From DASZZX01 sp036260415 (GTDB lineage: Bacteria > Actinomycetota > Nitriliruptoria > Nitriliruptorales > JAHWKO01): a DNA stretch of 48,505 bases. Shown in pieces: positions 31,685-40,818 of this stretch (positions are counted from its first letter, which is position 1; each line of letters opens with the position of its first letter). The notes beneath the pieces were generated by a model. That model did no database searches. It was not told the origin of the DNA and worked only from the letters and a program-made list of their open reading frames with translations. The translations under genes and the position numbers were made by a program. Where the stretch lies: positions 1-48,505 of the forward strand of contig DASZZX010000260.1 of assembly GCA_036260415.1 (NCBI GenBank), given 5' to 3'.

Positions 31685-34600
31685 GATGTCTCCGATCCGG
31701 CGTGCCCTCCGCGTCGCGCCATGGCCCTCGAGCTGTCCTGGTCGACGACGATGACAGGGCACGGGGCCTGCTGGGAGAGGCGATCCAGATCCTGCGCCGA
31801 CATGAGGGGGTCGACCGGTGAGCCGCCCGGCCGGGACACGATGATGAGATCGGCGTCGCTGCGGACCTGCCCCAGGATCGCATCCACGGGCCGCTGCGAC
31901 GTCGACAGCCCCGTCTCGACCCTGACGCCGAGGGCTCGGGCCTGCTCCACCAGCCGGACGAGCGCCGAACCGACCCGCTGCATTGCGCCGGGATCGAGTT
32001 CCGTGAGCTCGGCGTCCGCGCGCACCCCATCCGCCCGCCCCGAGCCGTCCCCGACGAGTCCGATCGCTGCCACGACGATGTCGTTCTGGGCACGGGCGAT
32101 CGAGAGAGCAGCCTCGACCGCGACGGCGTCCTGTTCTCCTCCCACGATGGCCACCACGATGCGATCGAGCGCGGGTTCCTCGGACGTGCGCTGTTGATGC
32201 TGTTCGCTCGGTGCTCTCGTCCGTCGACTGCTCCCCGCCTCCCCGGTCCTGCGACGGGCATCGTTGTCCGTCTCGTGACCGGAAGGCTCGGAGCGGCTGC
32301 GGCGGGCGTCCGCGGATCGCTGCGGCTCCTGCCCACGGTCCCGGTCCCGCTCCTCACCCTCCTCCATGCGCTGCTTGGTCTGCTCCTCCGCCTCCTCCAG
32401 CTCGGCCTGGGTGCCCCGGTAGACATCGAGTAGCTGCCGCGGGACGCGCTTCAGGCGACGCCACCAGCGCGTCAGCCACCGGCCGCCTGCCCCGTTGTGT
32501 CGCCGCACGAGGAGGTACGGCGTGCGTGCCCGTTGCATGACCTCGTGGCGGACGGTCTGGAGCAGTTCCTGCTGGTTGACCCACCGATCACTCAGTCCCA
32601 GCACGAGGAGGTCGAACTCGTGGGCGCGCTCGACCAGCGCCTCGCTGACGTCGGTCTCGACGACGATCGGCTGTGTGACCACACCCCACCGGTCGGACAG
32701 CTCCGCGGCGCGTTGCTCGAGTTCGTCGGCGCCATCGTCGGTCGCGGGTCCCATCAGGCTGACCTCGGCGCCGGTGGCGGAAGCGAGCCGGACAGCCAGC
32801 TCCAGCCCCGCGTCCTCGTGGAAGCCACCGCCGTAGGGGACCAGGATCCCCGAGTGGTCTCCCAGGTCCAGCGGTGGGGACGTCCTCGGCTCGACGAGCA
32901 CGGCCACGTCCGCCTCCGCGTGGCGCAGGACGTGCCCGACCGGCCCGCCCAACATGCGCTCGCCGAAGACCGCCTGATGGTGACCGAGCACTACGAGGTC
33001 GACCTCACGCCGACGGGCGATGCGCACGATCGTCTCACCGACGTCGCCGGATGGCAGCACGACGGGGACGGCCCGGGAACCGACGTCGTCCACGACCTGC
33101 ACCAGCGGACGCAGCAGGTCGGCGCCCTCCTCGATGAGGTGGTCCTGCACCGAGGGCGCCAGGCTCACCTCGGTCCCGGATGTCTCCACGACGTGGAGGA
33201 TGATGACCTCGACCTCCTCAGGCTCCTCGTGACCATCACCGCTGTGATCGCGACGTTCCAGCAAGGTGGCCGCACGCACGAGCCTCTGTGCGTTGTCGGG
33301 TCGTCCGACCGCGACGAGGGCCCGCCAGGTGGGCGCCGCCTCCCCGTCGCCCTCTCCTTCCTCCTCAGCGGGCTCGGCGCCCGTCTCGTCCGCGATCATC
33401 CTGCGCTGCGCTTCGCGCGAGTAGTAGATCGTCAGAGCCGGCTCGGTCATGAGGGTCGTCACGACCGCCATGATCACCATCATGGCGAAGGCGGTCGACG
33501 GCAGGACCAGCAGCTGCAGGCCGATGTTGAGGATGATGAGCTCGGTCAGCCCCCGGCAGTTGACCAGGACACCCAGCGCTCCGGCTTCCCGCCAACTCAG
33601 ACCGGCGAAGCGGGCGGCCAGCTTCGAGCCACCCCACTTGCCGGCGATCGCCACGGCCAGGATGACCAGCGTCATCAGCCACATCCTGGGCGAGGTGCCG
33701 ATGGCGAAGATGTTGGTCCGGATCCCGCTGAACGTGAAGAAGAACGGCAGCAGGAAGATGACGGAGAAGTCCTCCAGCTTCTGCGTGATCGCCTGCACGA
33801 ACTTGGCGTCGTGCGGCATGATGGCGCCGAACAGGAACGCGCCGAAGATGACGTGGATCTGCAGCTTGTCGGTGACGAGCGCCCAGAAGATCAACAGGAT
33901 GAACAGCACGGCCAGGAAGGTCCCGGACATCTTGCCGCGCCGCTCGTAGTGCTGCGAGACCCGCAGCATCAACGGGCGGACGGCGTAGATCGTGAACAGG
34001 GTGAAGAGCAGCGCGATCCCGATGGTGATCAGCGAGCTCAGGACGCCCGTCGCCCGCGCGATGGTGATGATCACGGCGAGCATGGACCACGCGGTGATGT
34101 CGTCCACCGCGCCGACCGTGAGCGCCACCGTGCCGAGCTGCGTCTTGTACAGCCCCCGGTCGGTGAGGATGCGTGCCAGCACCGGGAAGGCGGTGATGGC
34201 CATGGCCGCGCCCATGAACAGAGCGAAGGCGCTGAACCGCCCGCCCGAGCCGAGGACGGGGTAGAGCCACAGCGAGAGCGCGACGCCCATGATGAAGGGG
34301 GCGATGATGCTGGAGTGGCTCACCCAGATCGCCGCGTGACCGCGGCCACGTATGAGGTTGAAATCGAGCTCCAGACCGACCAGGAACATGTAGAAGATCA
34401 GCCCCAGGTTGGCCAGCACGTCCAGGTACGTCATCAGCTCGATCGGGAACAGGAAGTCGAAGCCCGCCGGCCAGACCTTGCCCAGCAGCGACGGCCCCAA
34501 CATGATGCCGGCGATGATCTCGCCGATGACGTGGGGCTGGTGGACCTTCTTCAGCAGCCCGCCGACGAGGCGGCAGGTGATCAGGATCACGATGGCGGCG

Positions 34601-34869
34601 AGCAGCAGGTGCGGGAGGATCTTGGCGGCGCTCACCATCGCGCGCGGGCCGGCGGCACCGCCGCCCGTCTCTGCCGGCGGGGCCTGCAGCCTGCTCCCCG
34701 CCTTCAACAGGAAGTAGAGGGACAGGACGACGGTGACGATCAGCCCCACGTAGCCGATCGCCAGCACGGTCCGGCCGCCGCCGCCGAACCGCGAGGTGGC
34801 CTCACCGCCGTCCGACGACTGCTCCTCGGCAGCTTCGTCGACGTGGTCCTCGGTGCGGGTCTGGTCCAT
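31681..34869 (-). CDS. CPA2-family cation/proton antiporter fused to three Usp-like domains
   Basis: This is a 1062-residue fusion. Residues 33-485 form a KefB/NapA-type CPA2 transporter with about 13 helices, including VIGEIIAGIMLGPSLLG, LEL(D) and the double aspartate at 256-257 (TVGAVDDITAW). Two universal-stress-protein domains follow (about 515-665 and 670-800), then a highly charged, low-complexity linker (about 810-905) and a third Usp domain (905-1048). Usp domains commonly bind ATP or cyclic nucleotides, so they may gate transport. GGAGC precedes the ATG. The receiver-only regulator gene is coupled downstream. A smaller relative with two Usp domains lies at 37681-39819 on the other strand. 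Confidence 0.9.
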   Translation of the reverse strand: MDQTRTEDHVDEAAEEQSSDGGEATSRFGGGGRTVLAIGYVGLIVTVVLSLYFLLKAGSRLQAPPAETGGGAAGPRAMVSAAKILPHLLLAAIVILITCRLVGGLLKKVHQPHVIGEIIAGIMLGPSLLGKVWPAGFDFLFPIELMTYLDVLANLGLIFYMFLVGLELDFNLIRGRGHAAIWVSHSSIIAPFIMGVALSLWLYPVLGSGGRFSAFALFMGAAMAITAFPVLARILTDRGLYKTQLGTVALTVGAVDDITAWSMLAVIITIARATGVLSSLITIGIALLFTLFTIYAVRPLMLRVSQHYERRGKMSGTFLAVLFILLIFWALVTDKLQIHVIFGAFLFGAIMPHDAKFVQAITQKLEDFSVIFLLPFFFTFSGIRTNIFAIGTSPRMWLMTLVILAVAIAGKWGGSKLAARFAGLSWREAGALGVLVNCRGLTELIILNIGLQLLVLPSTAFAMMVIMAVVTTLMTEPALTIYYSREAQRRMIADETGAEPAEEEGEGDGEAAPTWRALVAVGRPDNAQRLVRAATLLERRDHSGDGHEEPEEVEVIILHVVETSGTEVSLAPSVQDHLIEEGADLLRPLVQVVDDVGSRAVPVVLPSGDVGETIVRIARRREVDLVVLGHHQAVFGERMLGGPVGHVLRHAEADVAVLVEPRTSPPLDLGDHSGILVPYGGGFHEDAGLELAVRLASATGAEVSLMGPATDDGADELEQRAAELSDRWGVVTQPIVVETDVSEALVERAHEFDLLVLGLSDRWVNQQELLQTVRHEVMQRARTPYLLVRRHNGAGGRWLTRWWRRLKRVPRQLLDVYRGTQAELEEAEEQTKQRMEEGEERDRDRGQEPQRSADARRSRSEPSGHETDNDARRRTGEAGSSRRTRAPSEQHQQRTSEEPALDRIVVAIVGGEQDAVAVEAALSIARAQNDIVVAAIGLVGDGSGRADGVRADAELTELDPGAMQRVGSALVRLVEQARALGVRVETGLSTSQRPVDAILGQVRSDADLIIVSRPGGSPVDPLMSAQDLDRLSQQAPCPVIVVDQDSSRAMARRGGHAGSETS

Positions 34870-35066
34870 ACAGCTCCGCCGCCGGTCAGCGCCACGAGGT
34901 CGCCGAACATGACCCGAGGCCCCGACGACCTGAGGTCACGAGCCGATCGCGATGGGATCGCCACCCGAAGCTACGACGGATCGAACCCGACCACCTACCG
35001 GTTCACGGGTACGCCGCCGTACCGTCTTGCGGGTAGTGGGCCTCCTGGACGGACGGCGCGAGAACG

Positions 35067-36653
35067 TCAGCCGCTCTCCGCCACGTCGGTCGCGGCAGTG
35101 CTCCCCCAGATGTCGTCGGGCAGCGGGACGTACTGGGGAGGGGGCGTCGAGCAGTCGATCCGCGCGAGCTGTCCGCGAACGGTTTCGATGACGAAGCCCC
35201 GAGCCTGGATCGACTCGAGGTACCAGTCGTTGTAGGCGTAGACGGGCAGGTTCGGCGGTGCCGCGCCGGCGGCATCGCCGAGATCGATCGACTCGCCGCG
35301 GCAGTAGCGGACGATGCGTTCCATGGGTGCAGGTGGCGCGGCGTAGATCCGGAGGGCCTCCTGCTGACCCTCCCCCAGCAGGTAGTAGTTGAAGTAGTGG
35401 TAGTCGGAGGAGAAGACCACGCCACCGTCGCTCATCCGTGCCAGCGCAGAGCGGATCGCCCGGCCGGTCGAGTCCTCGCTGCGGTCGACCACCGCGTGGT
35501 TCGTCATCAGCGCAGCCAGAGGCGCGAGCAGGGCCATCCCGGCCGCCACCAGGCGCGTCTGCGCGGGCAGCACCCCCACCAGCCAGTCGAAGCCGACGGT
35601 CGCCCAGACCACGATCAGGACGTAGGTGAGGATGAAGTACACGAAGACGTCCACGATGGCGTACTCGAGCGCCCACAGCGTCACCGCGCCGCACCAGGCC
35701 CCCAGCAGCAGGTTCGCCGGTCGGCGACCCATCCGGATCGCACCGGCAACGGCCAGCGGGATCACCCACATCAGCGGCTGGTAACGCAGCAGGGTCGCGA
35801 ACATGGGGATGCGCTCAACGATCAGCTCCCAGGGCCCGAACGCCAGCATGTGGTCACGGAAGCCCGTGCCGCTCACGGCCTGCAGCAGGTCGCCGACGCT
35901 GCGGATCGTCACCTCGACGTAGGGGGCGGGAACGAGCGTGCGCCACACGATGTACGCGTAGGGGCCGATCGCGAGCAGTGCGAAGAGCGGCAGCGACCGT
36001 AGGACCTGCCTGCGCACGAGCACCCGCCGGTCGATGCAGGCCACGAAGAGCGCGACGCCCGGTGCGAGCAGCAGCGCGGCGGTCGTGTGCGCGAGGGACA
36101 GCGCGTAGAGCGCCAGAGCCACGACCAGGTCGCGGTCGCGGCGGGTCCTCTCCCACCGGAGCAGGAGCGCAAGCACGCCGACCGCGAACAACGTGGACAG
36201 TGTGTAGACCTCGACGACCACCGCCTGTGACCAGAACGTGCGGGAGAAGCCGACCAGCAGCGCCCCCGCGAGCGCCAGGACCCGCCGCACGTCGAGTGCG
36301 AGCAGGACGAGGAAGGCGACCGCGCAGGCTGCCACGCCGAACACAGCCGACAGCAGGTTCGCCCCGAAGGCGTCCGTGCTCACCGGGAGGATGCGCACCG
36401 CCAGCGCGAGCAACCCAGTGAAGAGCGGGTACCCGGGCTGGTGAGCGGTGCCGAGGACGCGCCCCAGGTACTGGAACTTCGCGGTGTCCGGCGCGTAGCC
36501 GACGTCGCGCAGGAGCGTGGCGTAGTAGACCCCCGCGACGACCACGACGAGCGTCCCGAGCAGCAACCAGGTCACATGACGCGCCGCCCGGCGCGGGATG
36601 ACCGCCACAGCCGCCGACCGGACAACGGGCCAGCGTTCAGCCGACGAGATCAC
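35067..36653 (-). CDS. Polytopic membrane protein, DUF2723/GT-C-like glycosyltransferase candidate
   Basis: The roughly 528-residue protein has about ten membrane helices in its first 400 residues and a C-terminal soluble domain (SDYHYFNYYLL to the end). The first luminal loop reads YAPDTAKFQYLGRVLGTAHQPGYPLFTG, the acidic-residue-then-AHxPGYP pattern of DUF2723 and related GT-C enzymes that use polyprenyl-phosphate sugars. With the DPA pathway nearby, decaprenyl-phosphoryl-arabinose is a conceivable donor; that is inference. The start is uncertain: the GTG at 36653 with TGGAG upstream is chosen; an ATG at 36731 is possible. Confidence 0.75.
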   Translation of the reverse strand: MISSAERWPVVRSAAVAVIPRRAARHVTWLLLGTLVVVVAGVYYATLLRDVGYAPDTAKFQYLGRVLGTAHQPGYPLFTGLLALAVRILPVSTDAFGANLLSAVFGVAACAVAFLVLLALDVRRVLALAGALLVGFSRTFWSQAVVVEVYTLSTLFAVGVLALLLRWERTRRDRDLVVALALYALSLAHTTAALLLAPGVALFVACIDRRVLVRRQVLRSLPLFALLAIGPYAYIVWRTLVPAPYVEVTIRSVGDLLQAVSGTGFRDHMLAFGPWELIVERIPMFATLLRYQPLMWVIPLAVAGAIRMGRRPANLLLGAWCGAVTLWALEYAIVDVFVYFILTYVLIVVWATVGFDWLVGVLPAQTRLVAAGMALLAPLAALMTNHAVVDRSEDSTGRAIRSALARMSDGGVVFSSDYHYFNYYLLGEGQQEALRIYAAPPAPMERIVRYCRGESIDLGDAAGAAPPNLPVYAYNDWYLESIQARGFVIETVRGQLARIDCSTPPPQYVPLPDDIWGSTAATDVAESG

Positions 36654-36821
36654 GACGTGCTCCACGTGCTGCGCTCGCCGAACGAGCCTGGGTCCGCCGG
36701 AGAGGGACGCTACTGGGGAGCCGCGTCCCACGGTGGTCGAAAGGTCGGTCCGCTTCCGGTTCCCGTCCCGCCCAGCTCGGAGCCGCCAACGCCCCTCCTG
36801 CGCGAGGTGGTCGGTTCACAG

Positions 36822-36839
36822 CTACCAGGATCCAGGTAG
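36822..36839. promoter_or_regulatory. Near-perfect palindrome in a divergent spacer (operator candidate)
   Basis: CTACCAGGATCCAGGTAG is an 18-bp palindrome broken only at the two A positions. It lies 36 bp before the plus-strand membrane protein start, in the 222-bp divergent spacer with the glycosyltransferase candidate. No known regulator motif is recognised. Confidence 0.3.
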
Positions 36840-36875
36840 TTCCGCCTACCCCTCGCCGCGTACCCGTCGGCGGGG

Positions 36876-37517
36876 GTGACCGGCCATGCTGGCTGCATGC
36901 CGGTGCCCACGGACGATCGGACCCACCCGGTCGTGGTGGTGCCGCTGCTCATCGCGGTGCTGGCGTTGGGGGAGGATCCCCAGACGGCCCGGATGGCGTT
37001 GCTGACCGCCGCGGGCACGTTCGGCCCGCTAGCGCTGGCCCGGTGGTGGGCACGGCTGGTGGTGACCCGACGGGTCTCGCCGCTGTCCGAGCTGGCGTGG
37101 CTGCTCGTGCCGGCCGCAGCGGTGGGCTGGGCGGCGTTCGCCTGGTCCGTGATGGACTCCTTCCCCGAAACGGTCCAACCTGGCGTCGCCGCCGGCGCGT
37201 GGGCGAGCCTGGCGATGGGCGGGTTGCTCGCGGCGCCGGGACCGTGGACACCGGCCGGTCGGCTGCTCATGCAGCTGTTGGGGCATGCCGAGGACGTTCC
37301 CCCGGCGGTCTGGATGGCCTACGTGTTCGACCGCATCACCCGGGGCCTGCTGATCGCCGCACCGCTCGCGGCGCTGGGGTTCGGGCCGCGAGCCGGCCTG
37401 GCGGCGTGCGCGCTCGCGGTGGTGGCGATCCGGGCTCGTGCCGTGGCGAAGAGCCTCGGATCGGAGCGTGCGGCGGGTCGGGGAACACCGCCGCGTGTGC
37501 AACGGCAAGGGAGCTGA
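36876..37517 (+). CDS. Hypothetical membrane protein
   Basis: The 213-residue protein has five or six hydrophobic segments (for example VVVVPLLIAVLAL, ELAWLLVPAAAVGWAAFAW, RGLLIAAPLAALGF) and a basic tail. It matches no family I recognise. The GTG at 36876 and an ATG at 36897 are both possible starts; neither has a strong ribosome binding site. Coding is supported by the hydrophobic periodicity and lack of a better frame on either strand. It precedes the second antiporter by 163 bp of sequence in which I see nothing beyond its ribosome binding site. Confidence 0.55.
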   Translation: MTGHAGCMPVPTDDRTHPVVVVPLLIAVLALGEDPQTARMALLTAAGTFGPLALARWWARLVVTRRVSPLSELAWLLVPAAAVGWAAFAWSVMDSFPETVQPGVAAGAWASLAMGGLLAAPGPWTPAGRLLMQLLGHAEDVPPAVWMAYVFDRITRGLLIAAPLAALGFGPRAGLAACALAVVAIRARAVAKSLGSERAAGRGTPPRVQRQGS

Positions 37518-37680
37518 TCGCGACGCACTGCTCGCGGCAGTCAGGGTGGCATCGCCATGCCCAGCGGTGCACGTCCCGAACCGGTCCCCCTCTCATGCGG
37601 TTCCTCCGACCCCTCGCTGGGCCGACGGTCGAGGAGTCGCCCTCGGTGTCGGTCGCCCACGCTCGCGGGGAGGGCGGCCC

Positions 37681-39819
37681 GTGACCATGCTCACCCCCCT
37701 GCAGGACCATGCGCTGCTGCTGTTCTGGCTGCAGATGCTGGTGCTCTTCACCGCGGCTCGCGGACTGGGCCTGCTGGCTCAGCGCATCGGCCAGCCCGCG
37801 GTGGTCGGCGAACTGACGGCCGGCATCCTCGTCGGACCATCGCTGCTGGGACGGCTGTTCCCGGAGGTCGCCCTGTGGCTGTTCCCAGGGGACCCGCTGA
37901 GCAGCGGCGTGCTCCTGTCGGTGGCATGGGTCGGCGTCGTGCTCCTGTTGATCGAGACGGGCATCGAGACCGACCTGGATCTGCTGGTCCGCATCGGCAG
38001 ATCGACCGCCTTCGTGCCGGTCGGCAGCCTGCTTCTGCCGCTCGCGTTCGGTATCGGCATGGGCTTCGTCATGCCCCCCCAGTTCCTGACCGGGGGGAGC
38101 CGGACGATCTTCGCGTTGTTCCTGGGCATCTGCTTGGCGGTCTCGTCCCTGCCGGTGGTCGCAAAGATCCTCATCGAGATGAACCTTATGCGACGCAACA
38201 TCGGCCAGGTCATCCTCGTGGCCGGCATGGCAGATGACATCGTGGGATGGGTCATGCTCAGCACCCTGGCCGGGGCGGCGAGCAGCGGCCAGGTCCAGCC
38301 GGTCAGGCTCGGGCTGATCGTGCTGGCGATCGGCGGCTTCATCGGTTTCGCCTTCACCGTCGGGCAGAGCGCGACGAACGCGTTGCTGCGACGCTCCCTC
38401 AGGGCCTCCGACGGGATGGTGCTGCCCATGACCGCGCTCATGGGCATCGTGTTCACCTTCGCCGCGCTCACTCAGGCCATCAGGATCGAGGCGGTGTTCG
38501 GTGCGTTCGTGGCCGGCATCGTGATCGGCCGCTCCCGCTTCCTCCGTCCCGAGCTCGAAGAGGCGATCCACGCCTTCAGCCACGGCGTCTTCGCCCCGAT
38601 TTTCTTCGCTACTGCCGGGATGTTCATGGACCTGTGGCAGCTCGCCAATCCGACGGGGCTGCTGTGGGCGGCGATCGTCATCGTCGTCGCCAGCGTCGGC
38701 AAGCTGGCCGGTTCCTACGTCGGGGCACGTGGGCCGCTGGGGCACCGCGAAGCGATCGCCGTGGGTATCGGACTGAACGCGCGTGGCGCCCTCGAGGTGA
38801 TCATCGCGACCATCGCGCTCAGCTTGGGCGTGTTCAACCAGCAGACCTACACGGTGATCCTCCTACTCGCCCTGAGCACCTCTATCGCCGCCCCCCCGTT
38901 CCTGCGTTGGGCCTTGAGCCGCGTGGAGATCTCCGGTGATGAGGCGGCACGCCTGGAGCGTGAGGCCTTCCTCGCCTCCAGCGTCATCGCCAAGGCACGC
39001 AACGCCCTCCTGCCCACGCGCGGTGGGGCCAACTCGGCGCTGGCGGCGCGTGTCCTCGGACTCGCCCTGCAGTCCGACGCGCACGTGACGGTCCTCAGCG
39101 TGGTCACGTCGGACGACCAGGACGCCGCGTCGCGTCGCGCACGGGTCGAACCGGTACTGCAGGCGCTCGACAGCGACCGCGCCGAGTTCCGGATCGAGAC
39201 GAACGACCAGCCCGTGCAGGCGATCCTCAGGGAGGCGAGCCTCGGCTACGACCTCGTCGCCCTCGGCCTCAACGAGGACTTCCGTGGCAGCCACGAGCTG
39301 TCGGCCACTCTGCAGGCTCTGCTGGCGAACAGTCCGTCGCCGGTCCTGATGGTCCGTCGCGGGACGGACCTCGACCCCGACGACGGCTTCGCCGAGTTGG
39401 ACCTGCGCCGGATCCTCGTGCCGGTGACCGGCACGCTCGCCGGACGGGGCGCCGAGGAGGTCGCGTACACGCTCGGCGGGCGGCTCGACATCCACGTCGA
39501 CGCCGTCCACGTCGTCAAGCGCCGCGATCGCAGACGCGGGGGGCAGGCGGAGCCGTCTGCCAGGAGGCAGCTCGACCGCGCCCGCGACCTCTCGCAGCGC
39601 ATGGGCGGCGGCGCGTCCCTCGTCCTGCGCACCCGCACAACGGCGCACGAGGAGATCGTCCGCGCCGCCGATGAGCACGACAGCGACCTGATCGTGCTCG
39701 GAGCCGAGCTGCGCTCCCACGAGGACCGCCCGTTCCTGGGGCACGGGACCGAGTACGTCCTCGAACATGCCCGGCAGACGGTGATCGTCATGGTCTTCAC
39801 CGATAACCACGTGGGCTGA
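37681..39819 (+). CDS. CPA2-family cation/proton antiporter fused to two Usp-like domains
   Basis: The 712-residue fusion has a CPA2 transporter domain (about 8-420; QPAVVGELTAGILVGPSLLG, LIETGIETDLDLL, the double aspartate D185/D186 in VAGMADDIVGW, ALTQAIRIEAVFGAFVAGIVIG), then two universal-stress-protein-like domains (about 440-570 and 578-708, each ending in a VLMVRRG- or VIVMVF-type strand). GGGGAGGG lies six to seven bases before the GTG at 37681. It is a paralogue of the 31.7-34.9 kb protein but lacks the charged linker and third Usp domain. The LuxR-type regulator gene follows 164 bp downstream. Confidence 0.9.
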   Translation: MTMLTPLQDHALLLFWLQMLVLFTAARGLGLLAQRIGQPAVVGELTAGILVGPSLLGRLFPEVALWLFPGDPLSSGVLLSVAWVGVVLLLIETGIETDLDLLVRIGRSTAFVPVGSLLLPLAFGIGMGFVMPPQFLTGGSRTIFALFLGICLAVSSLPVVAKILIEMNLMRRNIGQVILVAGMADDIVGWVMLSTLAGAASSGQVQPVRLGLIVLAIGGFIGFAFTVGQSATNALLRRSLRASDGMVLPMTALMGIVFTFAALTQAIRIEAVFGAFVAGIVIGRSRFLRPELEEAIHAFSHGVFAPIFFATAGMFMDLWQLANPTGLLWAAIVIVVASVGKLAGSYVGARGPLGHREAIAVGIGLNARGALEVIIATIALSLGVFNQQTYTVILLLALSTSIAAPPFLRWALSRVEISGDEAARLEREAFLASSVIAKARNALLPTRGGANSALAARVLGLALQSDAHVTVLSVVTSDDQDAASRRARVEPVLQALDSDRAEFRIETNDQPVQAILREASLGYDLVALGLNEDFRGSHELSATLQALLANSPSPVLMVRRGTDLDPDDGFAELDLRRILVPVTGTLAGRGAEEVAYTLGGRLDIHVDAVHVVKRRDRRRGGQAEPSARRQLDRARDLSQRMGGGASLVLRTRTTAHEEIVRAADEHDSDLIVLGAELRSHEDRPFLGHGTEYVLEHARQTVIVMVFTDNHVG

Positions 39820-39983
39820 CGACGAGCCGAGCGTCCAGCTCGTTCGCCGGGTGTGGGGAATCGCGCAGCCGAGCGGCCCGCCGGCACCGAGAGCCGGGCG
39901 GCACCGGCAGACGGGCCTTCAGCGGTACGGTCGCCCCCCGACCGCGTGGCGGCGGGCACGACGACCGGCACCGAGGCCCCACC

Positions 39984-40640
39984 GTGACCACGTTGTTGCT
40001 CGTGGAGGACCACGCCAGCTTCCGCGAGGCGCTGCAGGCGGTGATCGCGATGGAGGATGACCTCACGGTGGTCGCCCACGTCGATCGTGGAGAGCAGGCA
40101 GGACAGGCCGCCGCGGAGCACCGGCCCGACGTCGCCGTGGTCGACCTCGATCTCCCCGGAGTCGACGGCATCGAGGCGGTGCGCGCGATCCGCCGTAACA
40201 GCCCGGGCACGGCCTGCCTGGTCCTGACCGCCTTGCGGGACGAGGTCGAGCTCGGCCGGGCGGTGCAGGCCGGAGCAGCCGCGATCCTGCACAAGGCGGT
40301 CGAGATCCAGGAGCTGCTGGCGGCGATCCGCCGAGTGGCCTCCGGGGCCACCTTGCTGTCCCCCGCCGACATGAGCCGGTGGCTGCAGGCCGCGTCCGCC
40401 GCGCGGGACCGCCAGTGGCTAGGGGAGCTGCTCGACCGCACGCTCTCCCCGCGCGAGAAGGAGGTCCTCGAGCTGCTGGCGCAGGGAGGGACGAGCCAGG
40501 CCATCGCCGCGGAGCTGAACATCAGCGTCGAGACGGTCCAGACGCACGTGCGCAACGTGCTGGCCAAGCTCGACGTCAGGTCGCGGCTCGAGGCTGTCGC
40601 CAAGGCCATCCGGCTGGGGCTCGTGGACCCACCTTCCTGA
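39984..40640 (+). CDS. LuxR/NarL-family response regulator
   Basis: The 218-residue protein has a receiver domain (VEDHASFREAL; phospho-acceptor Asp in VAVVDLDLPGVDG; VLTALRD; ILHKAVE) and a C-terminal LuxR-type HTH (LSPREKEVLELLAQGGTSQAIAAELNISVETVQTHVRNVLAKLDVRSR). It follows an antiporter-Usp gene in the same direction and its receiver resembles the receiver-only protein at 31271-31684. TACGGT at 39925-39930 may be its -10 element. A DosR-like link between a NarL-type regulator and Usp proteins is suggestive, but regulation of the antiporter is not shown. Confidence 0.92.
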   Translation: MTTLLLVEDHASFREALQAVIAMEDDLTVVAHVDRGEQAGQAAAEHRPDVAVVDLDLPGVDGIEAVRAIRRNSPGTACLVLTALRDEVELGRAVQAGAAAILHKAVEIQELLAAIRRVASGATLLSPADMSRWLQAASAARDRQWLGELLDRTLSPREKEVLELLAQGGTSQAIAAELNISVETVQTHVRNVLAKLDVRSRLEAVAKAIRLGLVDPPS

Positions 40641-40818
40641 GACGCGGGGATCGGTCGGCGCTCGGCACCCGTGCTCGGGCATGGCCTGGTCCCTGTTGCT
40701 GGTCGGTGTGGTCGCGGACGGCGACGCCCGACCGCGTCGGATCCGACGCCGTGGGACGTGCGGGCGGCTCTGCTGCTGACCCGGTCCTACGCTCGCTGCG
40801 GGTCGGGCGGAGACGCGG

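Noticed and set aside
31140..31716. Shared segment CGTGCCCTCCGCGTCGC near 31140 and 31701
   Set aside because: It is one short match in a GC-rich genome, with no extended flank similarity; chance is the simplest explanation.
32497..35235. Long plus-strand open frame opposite the first antiporter
   Set aside because: It is low-complexity Asp/Gln/His/Arg-rich, without motifs, and lies opposite a well-supported CPA2-Usp gene.
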